This document shows, in pieces, positions 37,230 through 46,950 of a stretch of DNA of 64,000 bases. The DNA lies in the NCBI GenBank assembly GCA_963829845.1, contig CAWHKD010000013.1:6178-70177 (forward strand), given 5' to 3'. This DNA comes from Gaiellasilicea sp963829845 (GTDB lineage Bacteria > Actinomycetota > Thermoleophilia > Gaiellales > Gaiellaceae). The notes under the pieces are model-generated. The model saw nothing but the letters and a program-made list of their open reading frames with translations. It was not told the origin of the DNA and ran no database searches. A program made the translations under genes and the position numbers. Positions within the stretch are counted from its first letter, which is position 1, and the number at the start of each line of letters is the position of its first letter.

Positions 37230-38665
37230 GCACGACCACGACCCCCGTCGATCTGCAGAAAGCCGCGCGCGATCACCTGTGGATGCACTTCACCCGCATG
37301 AGCGGCTATGCCTCGAACGAGGTGCCGATCATCGTCCGCGGCGACGGCTGCTACCTCGAGGACGCGAACGGCAAGCGCTATCTCGACGCCCTCGCCGGCC
37401 TCTTCTCGGTCAATATCGGCTACGGCTTCGGCGAGGAGATCGGCCAGGCGGCGCTCGAGCAGATGCGCGAGCTGCCCTTCTACACAAACTGGTCGTACGC
37501 GCACCCGCGCGCGATCGAGCTCGCGAGCGAGCTGGCCTCGCTCGCGCCGGGCGACCTCAACCGCGCCTTCTTCGTCTCCGGCGGCTCCGAGGCGGTCGAG
37601 TCCGCGTGGAAGCTCGCGCGCCAGTACTACCTCGCGCGCGGCGGCAAGCGGGTGCCGGCAGACGAGACGCGGCACGACGAACGCGTCGGGACGCCGACCC
37701 CGCGCCGCTACAAGGCGATCGCGCGCCAGGTCGCCTACCACGGGACGACGATGGGCGCGCTCTCGATCAACGGCATCCCGGCGCTCAAGGAGGCGTTCGA
37801 GCCGCTTGTCCCGGAGGTGCGGCACGTCAAGAACACCAACCGCTACCACCGCCCGCCGGAGGAGACGGAGGCGCAGTTCACGGCGATGCTGCTGGAGAAC
37901 CTCGAGGAAGCGATTCTCGCGATGGGCCCCGAGACGATCTGCCTCGTCCACATGGAGCCCGTCCAGAACGCGGGCGGCGCCTTCACTCCGCCGGAGGGTT
38001 ACTGGGCCGGCGTCCGGGCGCTCTGCGACCGCTACGACATCCTCCTCTCCGCCGACGAGGTGATCACCGGGTTCGGCCGCGTCGGCCACTGGTTCGCGTC
38101 CGAGCGCTACGACATCCGCCCGGATATCGTCTGCTGCGCGAAGGGACTGTCCTCCTCCTACGCCGCCATCGGCGCCGTGATCGCGAGCGACAAGGTGATG
38201 GCGCCCTTCCTCGAGGACGCCTCCATGTACGCGCACGGGATCACCTTCGGCGGCCACCCCGTCATGTCCGCGATCGCGCTCAAGAACATCGAGATCATGA
38301 AGCGCGAGCGGATCATGGAGCGGGTGCTCGGCAACGAGGGTGCATTCCGGGCGACGCTCGAGACCCTGCTCGAGCTGCCGATCGTCGGCGACGTGCGCGG
38401 GACGGGCTACTTCTACGCGATCGAGCTCGTCAAGGACAAGGAAACGCGCGAGACGTTCAGCGCCGACGAGTGCGAGACGCTGCTCCGCGGCTTCCTCTCG
38501 CCGGCCCTGTTCGAGCGGGGCCTGATCTGCCGCGCGGACGACCGCGGCGACCCGGTGATCCAGATCTCGCCGCCGCTCGTCGCCGGCCAGGCTGAGTTCG
38601 ACGAGATAGTCGGGATCCTCGGCGACGTCCTCACGGAGGCGAGCGCGAGGATGAACGCCGGCTAG
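37226..38665 (+). CDS. Class III aminotransferase, putrescine/omega-amino acid:pyruvate type
   Basis: The 479-residue class III enzyme has LAGLFSVNIGYGFGEE near the N terminus, FFVSGGSEAVESAWKLARQYY as SGGSEAVESAWK then LARQYY, the PLP pocket DEVITGFGRVG, and Schiff-base Lys306 (CAKGLSSSYAAIG). It belongs with putrescine:pyruvate and beta-alanine:pyruvate aminotransferases, which make aminobutyraldehyde for the ALDH at 30352. The ATG overlaps the potC stop. Two different class III aminotransferases flank the transporter, so the pathway may handle more than one polyamine. Confidence 0.9.
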   Translation: MSTTTTPVDLQKAARDHLWMHFTRMSGYASNEVPIIVRGDGCYLEDANGKRYLDALAGLFSVNIGYGFGEEIGQAALEQMRELPFYTNWSYAHPRAIELASELASLAPGDLNRAFFVSGGSEAVESAWKLARQYYLARGGKRVPADETRHDERVGTPTPRRYKAIARQVAYHGTTMGALSINGIPALKEAFEPLVPEVRHVKNTNRYHRPPEETEAQFTAMLLENLEEAILAMGPETICLVHMEPVQNAGGAFTPPEGYWAGVRALCDRYDILLSADEVITGFGRVGHWFASERYDIRPDIVCCAKGLSSSYAAIGAVIASDKVMAPFLEDASMYAHGITFGGHPVMSAIALKNIEIMKRERIMERVLGNEGAFRATLETLLELPIVGDVRGTGYFYAIELVKDKETRETFSADECETLLRGFLSPALFERGLICRADDRGDPVIQISPPLVAGQAEFDEIVGILGDVLTEASARMNAG

Positions 38666-39408
38666 TGGAGGACGCGGAGCGGCGGCAGGTCGGTCGCGTC
38701 GTCGACCTCCTCCGCGAGGTGCTCGGGCCGGACCTCGTCGGCGCCTACCTGTTCGGCTCAGCGGTCATCGGTGGGCTGCAACGGGAGAGCGATCTCGACG
38801 TGCTCGCCGTCACGGTGCGGCGGACGACGCGCGCCGGGAAGGAGGCACTTGTGGAGCGGCTGCTGTCGCTCTCCGGCCGGCCGCGCCGGCTCGAGCTCAC
38901 GATCGTGGCCGAGCGCGCGCTCGACTTCCAGTACGGCGACTGGTGGCGGCGCGAGTTCGAGAGCGGCGATGTCGCACCGTGGTCGGGGACGGCGGCTGCG
39001 AACGACCTGACCGTCCTGATCGCGATGGTGCTGACGGCGAGTCGGCCTCTGCTCGGCCCGCCGCCGGCCGAGGTGCTCGGGCGGGTGTCTCAACGGGACG
39101 TCACGAGTGCGATGCTCGAGGGCATCGATCCGCTGCTGGCCGAGCTCGAAGACGACACGCGCAATGTCGTCCTCACTCTCACGAGGATCTGGACGACCCT
39201 CGGCACGGGCGAGTTCCGCTCCAAGGACGCCGCGGCCGACTGGGCGCTCGAACGGATCCCGGTGGATCACCGTGCCGTCCTCGCACGGGCGCGCGCGATC
39301 TATCTCGGCGACGCGCCGGAGCGGTGGGACGACCTGCAGTCCCAGGTGCGGCCTCATGCCGACTACGTCGTCGCCGAGATCCGGCGGCTCCAGACCGCCG
39401 CAGGGTGA
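38665..39408 (+). CDS. Nucleotidyltransferase-fold protein related to aminoglycoside adenylyltransferases
   Basis: The 247-residue protein has the polymerase-beta-type motif FGSAVIGGLQRESDLDVL, with Gly31-Ser32 and Asp43/Asp45 as metal ligands, and a C-terminal helical domain (about 140-235) of the AadA/DUF4111 type ending YVVAEIRRLQ. AadA enzymes adenylylate streptomycin/spectinomycin, but chromosomal homologues in soil actinobacteria may have other substrates, so resistance should not be assumed. The GTG overlaps the aminotransferase stop (TAGTG). Confidence 0.8.
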   Translation: MEDAERRQVGRVVDLLREVLGPDLVGAYLFGSAVIGGLQRESDLDVLAVTVRRTTRAGKEALVERLLSLSGRPRRLELTIVAERALDFQYGDWWRREFESGDVAPWSGTAAANDLTVLIAMVLTASRPLLGPPPAEVLGRVSQRDVTSAMLEGIDPLLAELEDDTRNVVLTLTRIWTTLGTGEFRSKDAAADWALERIPVDHRAVLARARAIYLGDAPERWDDLQSQVRPHADYVVAEIRRLQTAAG

Positions 39409-39479
39409 AAGTGCGGTTAACCGCCCTCTCGGCCGCCCCGCGAGCCGGTAGGGTCCGAACGACCGCCTAGGGAGGGCAG

Positions 39480-40226
39480 ATGGAGAACGGGAAACCGGCC
39501 GCGGCCGTCGTCGTCGCCGACGAGGTCACACGCCGCTATGGAGCAGGTGATACCGCAGTCGACGCGCTCAGGGGCGTCTCGCTCGAGGTCGGCCAGGGCA
39601 AGCTGACGGCTGTGATGGGGCCGTCGGGCTCGGGCAAGTCGACGCTGATGCACATCCTCGCCGGGCTCGACAAGCCGACGACCGGCACAGTCCAGATCGC
39701 CGGCACCGAGATCACGACGCTGAAGGACTCCGACCTGACGAAGCTGCGCCGCCGTCACATCGGATTCGTTTTCCAGTTCTTCAACCTGCTGCCGATGCTG
39801 ACGGCCGAGGAAAACATCACGCTGCCGCTCTCGATCGCCGGCGACAAGACGGACGCCGAGTTCTTCCGCGGCCTCGTCGACAAGGTCGGCCTCGCCGACC
39901 GGCTCCACCACCGGCCGTCCGAGCTCTCCGGCGGACAGCAGCAGCGGGTCGCGATCGCGCGCGCACTCGTCTCCCAGCCGACGGTGCTCTTCGCCGACGA
40001 GCCGACCGGCAACCTCGACTCGGCCACGGGCTCGGAGATCCTCACCCTCATGCGTGACTCGGTCGACTCCTACGGCCAGACGACCGTGATGGTGACGCAC
40101 GAGCCGCGCGCGGCCGCGATCGCCGACCGGATCCTCTTCCTCGCCGACGGCCTGATCGTCAGCGACGTGGCCGGCGCGACCCAGGCCGAGATCCTCGAGA
40201 CGCTGAACGAGATCGCCGCTGCATGA
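39480..40226 (+). CDS. ABC transporter ATP-binding protein, MacB/LolD type
   Basis: The 248-residue ATPase has Walker A GPSGSGKST (about 47-55), Q-loop FVFQFFNLLP, signature ELSGGQQQRVAIA, Walker B VLFADEPTGNLD and H-loop VTHEP. It is the ATPase of a type VII (MacB/FtsX) system, which uses mechanical force at the membrane to move lipids or peptides. The permease gene starts inside its stop (ATGA at 40223). The 71-base spacer before it has no clear operator. Confidence 0.95.
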   Translation: MENGKPAAAVVVADEVTRRYGAGDTAVDALRGVSLEVGQGKLTAVMGPSGSGKSTLMHILAGLDKPTTGTVQIAGTEITTLKDSDLTKLRRRHIGFVFQFFNLLPMLTAEENITLPLSIAGDKTDAEFFRGLVDKVGLADRLHHRPSELSGGQQQRVAIARALVSQPTVLFADEPTGNLDSATGSEILTLMRDSVDSYGQTTVMVTHEPRAAAIADRILFLADGLIVSDVAGATQAEILETLNEIAAA

Positions 40227-42784
40227 TCAAGTTCGCGCTCAAGGGCCTGCTGGGGCGCAAGCTCCGGACGGCGCTGACGGCGCTTGCGATCGTACTCGGC
40301 GTCGCCATGATCAGCGGCACGTACGTCCTCACCGACTCGATCGACTCGGCCTTCGACACGATCTTCACCGAGGTGCGGGAAGGCTCGAGCGCGGTCATCA
40401 CCGGGAAGGCGGCGTTCGATCTCTCCGAGGGCAGCGGCGCGACTGCGCCGGCCTTCCCCGAGAGCGTCCTCACGACCGTGCGCGGTGTCGACGGCGTCGC
40501 AGCTGCCGAGGGCAGTGTCGACAGCGACTCGACGACGCTGATCGGCCGCGACGGTAAGGCCGTCGTGAACGGCGGCGCTCCCAACCTCGGCTTCGCGATC
40601 GCGCAGGGCGAGTCGCCGTTCAACCCGCTCGCCCTCGTCGAGGGCGACTGGCCCGGGCCGAACGAGGTCGTGATCGACAGCGGCACGGCGAAGGACGAGA
40701 ACTTCAAGATCGGCGACGTCGTCGGCGTCCAGGCCGAGGGTCCCGTCGAGAGGCTCAAGGTCTCGGGCATCGTCCGGCTCAACGCATCGATCTCGATCGG
40801 GGGCGCGACGCTGGCCGGCTTCGACCTGCCGACCGCGCAGCGCCTTTTCAAAAAGGTCGGCAAGCTGGACGAGATCGCGGTCGCCGCCGCCCCCGGCACG
40901 AGCGACGCGCAGCTGATCGAGAACATCTCAGCCGTGCTCCCGCCCGGCACGCAGGTGCGCAGCGGCCTGGCGCAGGCTGAGGACGACGCGGCCGACACGA
41001 ACGAGTTCATCACCTTCCTGCAGGGCTTCCTGCTCGCCTTCGCCGGCATCGCGCTCTTCGTCGGCAGCTTCGTGATCGCGAACTCGCTCTCGATCACGAT
41101 CGCGCAGCGCGCGCGCGAGTTCGCGACGGTGCGCACGCTGGGCGGCTCGCGCCGGCAGATCCTGAACTCGATCATCATCGAGGCGCTCGTGGTCGGTACG
41201 GCCGCATCCGTCGTCGGCCTGTTCCTCGGACTGGGCCTCGCGAAGCTGCTCTTCTGGCTCTTCGACGCCGTCGGCTTCACGCTGCCGAACAGCGGCCTGC
41301 TCTTCGAGACTCGGACGATCGTCGTCTCGCTGGCGGTCGGGATCATCGTCACGCTGCTCGCCAGCCTGCGTCCCGCCCTCCGTGCGACGCGCGTGCCCCC
41401 GATCGCCGCCGTCCGCGAGGGGGCGACGCTGCCGCCGTCGCGCTTCGCCCGTTTCCGCACGGTCGGTTCGCTCCTGACGATCGGCCTCGGCTTCGCCGCC
41501 CTGCTCTACGGGCTCTTCGGCAGCGGTCTCGGGACGACGCAGATCCTCCTCTGGATGGGCGTCGGCGCGCTCCTGATCTTCGTCGGCGTCTCGCTCTTCG
41601 CAGCCCGGCTCGTCCGGCCGCTCGCGGCAGCGCTCGGTGCACCCGCCGCACGGCTCGGCGGCTCGGCGGGGCGGCTCGCGCGCGACAACTCACGACGCAA
41701 TCCGCAGCGGACCGCCTCGACCGCCTCTGCGCTGATGATCGGCCTGGCGCTCGTCACGCTCGTGGCGACTCTCGCAGCCGGGATCACGAGCACGTTCCGC
41801 GGCGCCGTCGACAAGATCTTCACCTCGGACTATGCGATCACGGCGCAGAACAACTTCTCGCCGATCCCGATCGACGCCGCCGCCGCGGCCGCGAATACGC
41901 CCGGCGTCGAGGCGATCGCGAGTACCCGCACCGGCGAGGCGCGCGTCTTCGGCTCGACCGAGTTCGTGACCGCGGTCGACCCGACCGCAGCCGAGGTGAT
42001 CAAGCTCGACTGGGTGGAAGGCTCGCAGGACGTCTTCGGCGAGCTCGGTGCCGACGGCGCGTTCGTCGACGACGGCTTCGCGAAGGATCACGGGCTCAGC
42101 GTCGGCTCGCCGATCACGGTCACCGTTCCCTCCGGCAACCAGCTCGACCTGACGGTGAAGGGCATCTTCGACCCACCGGCCGGCGGATCTCCGTTCGGCG
42201 CCGTCACCTTCTCGAGCGCGACCTTCGACGAGGTCTACGACTCGCCGCGCAACCTCTACACGTTCATCCTGATGGACGGCGGCGAGTCGGAGCAGAACAC
42301 ACAGGCGCTCGAGGCGTCGCTCGGCACGGAGTTCCCGAACGCGAAGGTGCAGACCCGCGACGAGTTCGTCGACAACCAGATCGCCGCCCTCAACCAGATC
42401 CTGAACATCCTCTACGTGCTGCTGGCGCTGTCCGTGATCGTCAGCCTCTTCGGGATCGTGAACACGCTCGTGCTGACTGTCTTCGAGCGCACGCGCGAGC
42501 TCGGGATGCTGCGGGCGATCGGGATGACCCGCCGGCAGGTGCGCCGGATGATCAGGCACGAGAGCGTGATCACGGCATTGATCGGCGGGACGCTCGGGAT
42601 CATCCTCGGCGTCGTCCTCGGCGCGCTGCTGATCGCCCGCGTCGAGTTCATCGAGTTCGCGCTGCCGACGAGCCAGATCATCGTCTTCGCGATCATGACC
42701 ATCATCGTCGGGATCGTGGCCGCGATCTTCCCGGCCCGGCGCGCCGCCCGCCTGGACCCGCTCGAGGCGCTCCAGTACGAGTAG
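40223..42784 (+). CDS. FtsX-like permease of ABC transporter
   Basis: The 853-residue protein has an N-terminal membrane helix (about 14-36), a large extracytoplasmic MacB-type periplasmic core (about 40-250), three helices (about 265-385), and a further helix pair and second soluble domain. The final three helices (about 725-845) carry the FtsX motif RELGMLRAIGMTRRQVRRM (ERTRELGMLRAIG). This duplicated form is common in actinobacteria. It works with the preceding ATPase. The exported substrate is unknown. Confidence 0.93.
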   Translation: MIKFALKGLLGRKLRTALTALAIVLGVAMISGTYVLTDSIDSAFDTIFTEVREGSSAVITGKAAFDLSEGSGATAPAFPESVLTTVRGVDGVAAAEGSVDSDSTTLIGRDGKAVVNGGAPNLGFAIAQGESPFNPLALVEGDWPGPNEVVIDSGTAKDENFKIGDVVGVQAEGPVERLKVSGIVRLNASISIGGATLAGFDLPTAQRLFKKVGKLDEIAVAAAPGTSDAQLIENISAVLPPGTQVRSGLAQAEDDAADTNEFITFLQGFLLAFAGIALFVGSFVIANSLSITIAQRAREFATVRTLGGSRRQILNSIIIEALVVGTAASVVGLFLGLGLAKLLFWLFDAVGFTLPNSGLLFETRTIVVSLAVGIIVTLLASLRPALRATRVPPIAAVREGATLPPSRFARFRTVGSLLTIGLGFAALLYGLFGSGLGTTQILLWMGVGALLIFVGVSLFAARLVRPLAAALGAPAARLGGSAGRLARDNSRRNPQRTASTASALMIGLALVTLVATLAAGITSTFRGAVDKIFTSDYAITAQNNFSPIPIDAAAAAANTPGVEAIASTRTGEARVFGSTEFVTAVDPTAAEVIKLDWVEGSQDVFGELGADGAFVDDGFAKDHGLSVGSPITVTVPSGNQLDLTVKGIFDPPAGGSPFGAVTFSSATFDEVYDSPRNLYTFILMDGGESEQNTQALEASLGTEFPNAKVQTRDEFVDNQIAALNQILNILYVLLALSVIVSLFGIVNTLVLTVFERTRELGMLRAIGMTRRQVRRMIRHESVITALIGGTLGIILGVVLGALLIARVEFIEFALPTSQIIVFAIMTIIVGIVAAIFPARRAARLDPLEALQYE

Positions 42785-42786
42785 GG

Positions 42787-44198
42787 CTAAGGCGTGGGGC
42801 GGCGCGCGACGCCGGACCGCTCCGCCGCCGCCGCGACGGCGGCGGCGACGAGCGGCGCCACCTCCCGGTTGAACACGCTCGGGACGATGTACTCGGGCCC
42901 GAGCTCGTCGTCCGCGATCGTGCCGGCGATCGCGTGGCCGGCCGCCACCTTCATCTCCTCGGTGATCGCGGAGGCGCGGACGTCGAGCGCGCCGCGGAAG
43001 ATCCCGGGAAACGCAAGCACATTGTTGATCTGGTTCGGGTAGTCGGACCGTCCCGTCGCGATCACGGCGACGACGTCCTGGATCTCCTCCGGCAGCACCT
43101 CCGGGGTCGGATTCGCCATCGCGAATACGATCGCGTCGTCGGCCATCCGGCCGATCGCCTCGGGGGTGACAGCGGCAGGCCCCGAGACGCCGATGAAGAC
43201 GTCGGCGCCGACGAGCGCGCTCTCGACCGAGCCGCGCTCGCCGTCAGGGTTCGTCAGCTCTGCGTACTCGGCGTGGATGCCTCGCTGGCGTCCTCGCGCC
43301 CGGCGTAGAGCGCGCCCCCGCGGTCGCAGCCGACAATCCGGCGGACGCCTGCGGCGAGGAGGATCCGCGTGATCGCGACGCCGGCGGCGCCGACGCCGAG
43401 CACGACCACCTTGACGTCCTCCGGCCGCTTGCCGACGACGCGCAGCGCGTTCAGGAACGCGGCCAGGACGACGACGGCCGTGCCGTGCTGGTCGTCGTGG
43501 AAGACCGGGATGTCGAGACGCTCCCGCAGGCGCCGCTCGATCTCGAAGCAGCGCGGCGCGGCGATGTCCTCGAGGTTGATCCCGCCGAAGCCGGGCGCGA
43601 TCGCCGCGACGGTGGCGACGATCTCGTCGACGTCGGTCGTGTCGAGGCAGATCGGCCAGGCGTCGACGCCGCCGAACTCCTTGAAGAGGAGCGCCTTGCC
43701 CTCCATCACCGGCAGCGCCGCCTCGGGGCCGATGTCGCCGAGCCCGAGCACGGCCGTGCCGTCGGTGACGACCGCGACGGAGTTCTGCTTCACGGTCAGG
43801 TTCCAGACCTTGCCCCGGTCCTCCGCGATCGCGTTGCAGATCCTGGCCACGCCCGGCGTGTAGGCCATCGAGAGGTCGTCGCGCGTCTTCAGCGGGATCT
43901 TCGAGGCGATCTCGATCTTGCCGCCGAGGTGGAGGAGGAAGGTGCGGTCGGAGACCTGCTCGACCTCGATCCCGTCGAGCGCGCGTACCGCGGCGACGAT
44001 CGCCTCCTCGTGCGCCTGTCCGGTCGCGAGCACGGTCACGTCGCGGACCTTCTTCCCGGGCTCGACGCGGACGAGGTCGATCGCGTCGAGCAGGCCGCCG
44101 GCGTCGCCGATCGCCTGCGCGAGCCGCGCGAACGATCCCGGCCGGTCGTCGAGGTGGACGCGTAGCGTCGTGCTGAACTGCGCCGAGAGGTGGCTCAT
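42787..44198 (-). CDS. NAD(P)-dependent malic enzyme with N-terminal ACT domain (one frameshift)
   Basis: ATG 44198 begins an ACT regulatory domain (about 10-90; VHLDDRPGSFARLA), then the malic enzyme core: MAYTPGVAR, TDGTAVLGLGDIG, MEGKALLFKEFGG, FHDDQHGTA and Rossmann VVVLGVGAAGVAI. Near 43285 the frame changes by one base and continues as IHAEYAELTNPDGERG, FIGVSGPAAVTPE and SDYPNQINNVLAFPG to 42787. It decarboxylates malate to pyruvate; the ACT domain suggests amino-acid or other small-ligand control. It is convergent with the FtsX gene (two-base gap). Confidence 0.9.
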
Positions 44199-44233
44199 GG
44201 GCCCGCGACGAGCCTAACGGTACGCTCCCCGCG

Positions 44234-45095
44234 GTGCGCGTGACCCTTTGTGACGTCGGGCCCCGCGACGGGCTCCAGAACGAGCCGGAGACGCTTGCGC
44301 CGGACGTGCGCGCCGACCTGGTGCGGCGGCTCGTCGCCGCGGGGCTGCCGCGGATCGAGGCAGTCAGCTTCGTCAGCGACGAGCGCGTGCCGCAGATGGC
44401 GGGTGCGGAGGAGGTCGTCGCGGCCGTCGGCGACGTCGACGCAGAGCTTTCCGGGCTCGTCCTGAACGAGCGCGGTTGGGACCGGCTGGCGGCGACCGGC
44501 CTCGACCGGGTCAACGTCACGCTGGCGGCGACGGAGACCTTCAACCAGCGGAACGGGAACGCGTCGCTCGAGGAGGCAGCGGCGCGCGTCGACCGGATCC
44601 TTGCCGCCGCCGACCGTCCTTCGACGGCGACGATCAGCTGCTCGTTCGGCTGTCCGTTCGAGGGCGACGTCGATCCCGGCGTCGTCGCCGACCTGGCCGA
44701 GCGGCTCGTCGCGGCCGGTGCGGGAGAGGTCGTGCTCGCGGACACGATCGGGGTCGCGACGCCACGGCCGGTGGCGCGGCTGGTCGAGCGCGTCTCGATC
44801 CTCGGCGTCCCGGTCGGCGGCCACTTCCATGACACCCGCCACACGGGCGTTGCCTGCGCGTGGTCTGCCGTCGAGGCCGGCGCGACCGTGCTCGACGCCT
44901 CGGTCGGCGGGCTCGGCGGCTGCCCCTTCGCGCCGCGCGCCACCGGCAACGTCGCAACCGAGGACGTGCTCTACCTGCTCGAGCGTGAGCGGGTCGAGAC
45001 CGGCGTCGACCTCAAGGAGCTGATCGGGGTAGCGCGCTGGCTCGAAGGACTGCTCGGCCGCGCCGGCGCGCTACCCGGCGGGCGATGTCGGCTGA
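44234..45095 (+). CDS. Hydroxymethylglutaryl-CoA lyase-like protein (frameshift near the end)
   Basis: The HMGL-type TIM barrel has VTLCDVGPRDGLQNE at the N terminus (metal and catalytic residues), VSFVSDERVPQM, a central CSFGCPFEGDV, DTIGVATP, and GGHFHDTRHTG plus GGLGGCPFAPRATGNVATE split as GLGGCPFAP (metal His, catalytic Cys). It cleaves HMG-CoA or a related 3-hydroxyacyl-CoA. As sequenced the frame runs to 45286 through the convergent gene. One missing base near 45063 would give a normal end at TGA 45093-45095. The start at GTG 44234 lies 35 bases from the divergent malic enzyme start. Confidence 0.87.
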
Positions 45096-45113
45096 GCAGC
45101 GCGCGTAGCGCCG

Positions 45114-45132
45114 AAGTAACAAACTGTTACTT
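45114..45132. terminator. Palindromic bidirectional terminator candidate
   Basis: AAGTAACA (45114-45121) and TGTTACTT (45125-45132) pair perfectly around AAC, an AT-rich hairpin between two convergent genes. The CoA-transferase stop TAA (45129-45127) is part of it. Its position 19 bases after the probable lyase stop supports ending both genes here and not at the longer open frames. It could also be an operator, but no promoter is near. Confidence 0.5.
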
Positions 45133-46313
45133 GGAAGCGCGGACGACGCCGGCGCGGCGAGCTCCTCGATCTCGGCGTCGCTGTACCCCGCCTCGGCGAG
45201 GATCTCGCGGCTGTGCTGGCCGAGCAGCGGCGGCTCGGTGGCGTAGCGGACGCGCTCGCCGTCGGCCGAGAACGGCGGCGAGATGAGCTCTTTGCCGCCG
45301 AGCTGTTGCAGGATGCCCGTCGCGCGCAGCTGCGGATCCTCCGCGACCGCCGCGAGGTCGTTCACCGGCGAGGCCGGGACGCCGGCCTCGCGCAGGCGGG
45401 AGAGCAGGCTGGCCGTCGTCGCTGTGGCGATGCGCTCCTGCAGCAGCGGGATCAGCTGCTCGCGGTTGGCGATGCGGAGCGGATTGGTCGCGAAGCGCTC
45501 GTCGCCCGCGAGCTCGGGCGCTTCGACTGCCCGGCACGTCTTCTCGAAGAGGCGGTCGTTCGCGGCCACGATCATCAGCTCGCCATCCGCGGTCTCGAAC
45601 ACCTGGTAGGGGACGATCAGCGGGAACGCGGTCCCGTGCCGCCCGGCTGGGGCGCCGCCCGCGAGGACGTCGACGAGCTGGTAGGGGACGAGCGAGAGGG
45701 CGGTCTCGTAGAGCGAGAGGTCGAGCGTCCGCCCCTGTCCCTCGTGCAGCGCGGCGACGATCGCGAGCGCCGCCCAGACGCCGGTGCCGATGTCGATCAG
45801 CGAGACGCCGACCCGCACCGGGTGCCCGTCGGTCTCGCCGGTGACGCTCATGATCCCCGCTGCAGCCTGCATCAGCGGGTCGTAGCCCGGCTCCGCCGCC
45901 AGCGGGCCGCTGCGCCCGAAGGCTCCGATCGTCGCGTAGACGAGCCGCGGATTGCGCGCGCGCAGCGCCTCCGGCCCGAAGCCGAGCCGCTCCGCCGTGC
46001 CCGGCCGCAGGCTCTGCACCGCCACGTCGGCGCCGTCGGCGAGCCGCAGCAGCGCCTCGAGCCCCTGCGGTGACTTGAGGTCGAGCGCGAGCGAGCGCTT
46101 GCCCGCGTTCGCGGAGAAGAACATGACGCTGCCGCCCTCGAAGAAGCGTGGACCCCAGTCGCGCGCCTCGTCGCCCCGCTCCGGATGCTCGATCTTGACG
46201 GCGTCGGCGCCGAGCGCGCCGAGGATCTCGGTGGCGGTCGGGCCTGCGAGCGAACTGGTCAGGTCGAGGACGCGGATGCCGGCGAGCGGGCGGAATTCCA
46301 TCGCGTGCATCAT
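45127..46313 (-). CDS. Family III (CaiB/BaiF) acyl-CoA transferase (frameshift near the end)
   Basis: The protein of about 395 residues has the CaiB/BaiF pattern: GIRVLDLTSSLAGPTATEILGALGADVIK-like N terminus (LDLTSSLAGP, GADAVKIEHP), SLALDLKSPQG, GYDPLMQAAAGIMSVTG and NDRLFEKTC. The catalytic Asp is expected in the SLIDIGTG region. It transfers CoA between carboxylates. The open frame continues to 45012, but a one-base change near 45155 yields the usual AAGVVRASK ending at TAA 45127. It is convergent with the HMG-CoA lyase-like gene, and both may serve branched-chain or carboxylic acid catabolism. Confidence 0.87.
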
Positions 46314-46335
46314 CGCGACCCCGCCCTCTGCGAGG

Positions 46336-46950
46336 ATGCTGGAAGTGTTCGAGTCGATCGTCGACGCCGTCTCCGGCTCGGACTGGAGCTATCTCGTGGT
46401 CTTCGCGGTCGCGATGATCGACGCGTTCTTCCCGATCGTGCCGAGTGAGGCCACAGCGATCGCTGCCGGCGTCGTCGCCGGTACGGGCGGCCTGAACGTC
46501 TGGCTCTGCATTCTCGCCGCGGCGCTCGGGGCGATCGCAGGCGACAACATCAGTTTCGCGCTCGGGCACTTCCTCGGCTACCGCGTCGAACGGCGGTTCT
46601 TCTCGGGCGAGAAATCGCAGCAGCGCCTGAAATGGGCGCAGGACATGCTCGACAAACGCGGCGGCTACCTGATCGTCGTCGCCCGTTTCATCCCCGGTGG
46701 GCGAACGGTGACGACCTTCACGGCCGGCTTCGTCGAGACCTACCCCTGGCGCCGCTTTCTGATGTTCGACACGCTTGCGGGCTTCATCTGGGGGAGCTAC
46801 GCCGTCCTGCTCGGCTACTTCGGCGGCAAGACGTTCGAGGAGGAGCCCTGGAAGGGACTCCTCCTCGCATTCGCACTCGCGCTCGCCGTTACGGGAGTGA
46901 TTGAGTTGGTGCGGCATCTTCGGGCCCGCCGCCGCGCGAAGCACGCCTGA
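46336..46950 (+). CDS. DedA/SNARE-associated family membrane protein
   Basis: The 204-residue DedA protein has re-entrant and membrane helices, with FFPIVPSEATAIAAG (near residue 30), GDNISFALGHFLG, and the conserved FARFIPGGRTVTTFTAG-like motif (VVARFIPGGRTVTTF, about 115-129; Arg and Gly residues kept). DedA proteins flip lipid carriers such as undecaprenyl phosphate in characterised cases. ATG 46336 is chosen because GCGAGG precedes it. Its 3' end overlaps the opposite-strand membrane gene by 62 bases. Confidence 0.9.
   Translation: MLEVFESIVDAVSGSDWSYLVVFAVAMIDAFFPIVPSEATAIAAGVVAGTGGLNVWLCILAAALGAIAGDNISFALGHFLGYRVERRFFSGEKSQQRLKWAQDMLDKRGGYLIVVARFIPGGRTVTTFTAGFVETYPWRRFLMFDTLAGFIWGSYAVLLGYFGGKTFEEEPWKGLLLAFALALAVTGVIELVRHLRARRRAKHA

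Noticed and set aside
38665..39408. Acquired antibiotic-resistance gene (aadA-like)
   Set aside because: GC content and coupling match the neighbours and no mobile element is present; it looks like a chromosomal family member.
42785..42786. Terminator between FtsX and malic enzyme genes
   Set aside because: Only two bases separate the genes and no hairpin is visible.
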